Part shown: piece after piece, positions 62,614 to 64,000 of the stretch
Position numbering within the stretch: position 1 is the first letter of the stretch
How the letters are laid out: each line of letters begins with the position of its first letter
Assembly (NCBI RefSeq): GCF_004801375.1
Contig: NZ_SSNZ01000002.1
Span: 620,001-684,000, forward strand
Length of the DNA: 64,000 bases
From: Flavobacterium supellecticarium
GTDB taxonomy: Bacteria; Bacteroidota; Bacteroidia; Flavobacteriales; Flavobacteriaceae
Direction: 5' to 3'
Translations under genes and position numbers: made by a program
The notes under the pieces: generated by a model
Database searches by the model: none
The model's input: the letters and a program-made list of their open reading frames with translations, nothing else
What the model was told of the DNA's origin: nothing

Positions 62614-64000
62614 ATGTCAACATTTCGTTTTCAGGCTCTAAAAGAGGCCAGCAGTAGAAAACCGGTAGCGGTAGAAGAACTGGATAAAAAATCACTGATT
62701 TTTGGAAGTAATGTATTTAATGATAAGGCGATGCGTCAGTTTCTGACCAGCGAAGCGTATCAGGCGGTAAAAAATGCAGTTCAGCACGGAACAAAAATCG
62801 ACAGAAGACTGGCCGATTATATCGCATTGGGAATGAAAGAGTGGGCGTTATCTAAAGGAGTAACACACTACACGCACTGGTTTCAGCCGTTAACAGGAAC
62901 GACCGCCGAAAAACACGATGCTTTTTTCGAAACGTCATTTGACGGAAGCGACCCGGTAGAAAAATTCGGAGGAAGCCAGTTGGTACAACAGGAACCGGAT
63001 GCGTCCAGTTTCCCGAACGGAGGAATCCGAAATACTTTTGAAGCCAGAGGATATACCGCCTGGGATCCAACATCACCGGCTTTTATCTTCGGAACAACAC
63101 TATGTATTCCAACCGTATTTATTTCGTATACCGGAGAAGCGCTGGATTATAAGACACCTTTATTACGGGCCTTACATGCTATTGATCAGGCGGCTACCGA
63201 TGTGGCGCGTTATTTCGATAAAAACGTTAAAAAAGTAACGCCAACCTTGGGTTGGGAACAGGAATATTTTTTGGTTGACAGTGCTTTGGCGGCTTCAAGA
63301 CCCGACATTCTGGCAACCGGAAGAACTTTATTAGGCCATACATCGGCCAAAGGACAACAATTGGAAGACCATTACTTCGGATCGATTCCAACCCGCGTAT
63401 TGAACTATATGAGGGATTTGGAAAACGAATGTATGTTATTGGGAATCCCGGTAAAAACACGTCACAACGAAGTGGCTCCCAACCAGTTTGAGCTGGCGCC
63501 GATTTTTGAGGAAACCAATTTAGCAGTTGATCATAACTCCTTATTGATGGATGTGATGCAAAAAGTAGCAGAGCGTCATTATTTTAAAGTGCTATTCCAC
63601 GAAAAACCATTTAAAGGTGTAAACGGATCCGGAAAACACAACAACTGGTCTTTGGCAACCGATACCGGAGTGAATCTGTTAAGTCCGAGCAAAACGCCAA
63701 TGAGCAATTTACAATTCCTGACCTTCTTTATCAATACCATCAAAGCGGTTTATAATAATGAAGAATTGGTACGGGCTTCGATTGCTTCTGCAAGCAATGA
63801 TCATCGTTTAGGTGCGAATGAAGCGCCACCGGCTATTATTTCGGTATTTATCGGTCAGCAATTGACAAAAGTATTGGAAGAGTTGGAAGGTGTTTCAAAA
63901 GGGAAATTATCACCGGAAGAAAAAACCGATCTTAAATTAAACGTAGTTGGAAAATTACCGGATGTATTTTTGGATAATACCGACCGAAACAGAACCTCAC
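62614..64000 (+). CDS. glnN: Glutamine synthetase type III, 3' end beyond window
   Basis: The frame starts at ATG 62614 (MSTFRFQALKEASSRKPVAV) and is open to the window end, giving 462 of the roughly 730 residues usual for GSIII. It has the GSIII-N motif FGSNVFNDKAMRQFL, THYTHWFQPLTGTTAEKHD, the catalytic GWEQEYFLVD and GVNGSGKHNNWSLAT, and breaks off in DRNRTS. It joins ammonia to glutamate with ATP. Bacteroidota commonly use this form as their main glutamine synthetase. Confidence 0.95.
   Translation, partial: MSTFRFQALKEASSRKPVAVEELDKKSLIFGSNVFNDKAMRQFLTSEAYQAVKNAVQHGTKIDRRLADYIALGMKEWALSKGVTHYTHWFQPLTGTTAEKHDAFFETSFDGSDPVEKFGGSQLVQQEPDASSFPNGGIRNTFEARGYTAWDPTSPAFIFGTTLCIPTVFISYTGEALDYKTPLLRALHAIDQAATDVARYFDKNVKKVTPTLGWEQEYFLVDSALAASRPDILATGRTLLGHTSAKGQQLEDHYFGSIPTRVLNYMRDLENECMLLGIPVKTRHNEVAPNQFELAPIFEETNLAVDHNSLLMDVMQKVAERHYFKVLFHEKPFKGVNGSGKHNNWSLATDTGVNLLSPSKTPMSNLQFLTFFINTIKAVYNNEELVRASIASASNDHRLGANEAPPAIISVFIGQQLTKVLEELEGVSKGKLSPEEKTDLKLNVVGKLPDVFLDNTDRNRTS

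Overview
The window looks like chromosomal DNA of a member of the Flavobacteriaceae, probably Flavobacterium or a close relative. The evidence is the moderate A+T richness, many promoters of the Bacteroidota type (TTG/TTTG, about 19 bases, TAnnTTTG), weak ribosome binding sites, type IX secretion (T9SS) C-terminal sorting domains, TonB receptors with a carboxypeptidase-like N-terminal domain, and a type III glutamine synthetase. I saw no rRNA or tRNA gene, CRISPR array, insertion sequence or integrase.

Layout. (1) 1-11.0 kb is a surface-polysaccharide glycosyltransferase locus: a partial CgeB-like transferase at the left edge, a DegT/NeuD aminotransferase-acetyltransferase pair followed by a decayed partial second copy of neuD, and seven further glycosyltransferases, one of which is a GT2-GT4 fusion. 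dapD lies immediately upstream of that fusion on the same strand. (2) 12-14 kb carries pyrD and an HMG-CoA lyase. (3) 14.2-20.3 kb is a probable iron-linked operon: DUF4856 lipoprotein, imelysin lipoprotein, HTTM (gamma-carboxylase-like) membrane protein and TonB-dependent receptor. (4) 20.8-32.5 kb is mostly housekeeping: guaB, a CPA2 cation/proton antiporter, purB, a sirtuin, an ECF sigma/anti-sigma pair, trmH, a carboxypeptidase-like-domain secreted protein, a DEAD-box helicase and rdgB. (5) 32.7-35.2 kb is a compact alkylation-repair operon in which Ada is split: AraC-Ogt, 2OG-Fe(II) oxygenase, lone Ada zinc-domain protein, AlkB.

(6) 35.3-42.6 kb is the least explained part. A four-gene two-component operon (small protein, membrane protein, HisKA_3 kinase, NarL-type regulator) converges on a four-gene operon (two-TM small protein, 515-aa protein of unknown family, 616-aa protein with a beta-sandwich tail, N-acetylmuramidase). 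None of the three large proteins has a signal peptide. Both operons are preceded by GGGGA/TTCCC inverted repeats, so the region may be one self-contained regulated system.

(7) 42.9-53.2 kb is a full potassium-uptake locus: kdpFABC, a porin, KdpD split into two genes, two small genes ahead of kdpF, and an NtrC-type sigma-54 activator where KdpE would be expected. (8) 53.3-64 kb holds alkaline phosphatase, lysA, threonine aldolase, prfB with its programmed +1 frameshift, a T9SS-exported endonuclease I, a collagen-tagged lipoprotein, an A+T-rich three-module T9SS protein and a truncated glutamine synthetase III.

A 31-33 bp double palindrome, whose arms are themselves palindromic around ACCTGACAGGT/ACCTGTCAGGT, occurs four times, always just past the 3' end of a gene.
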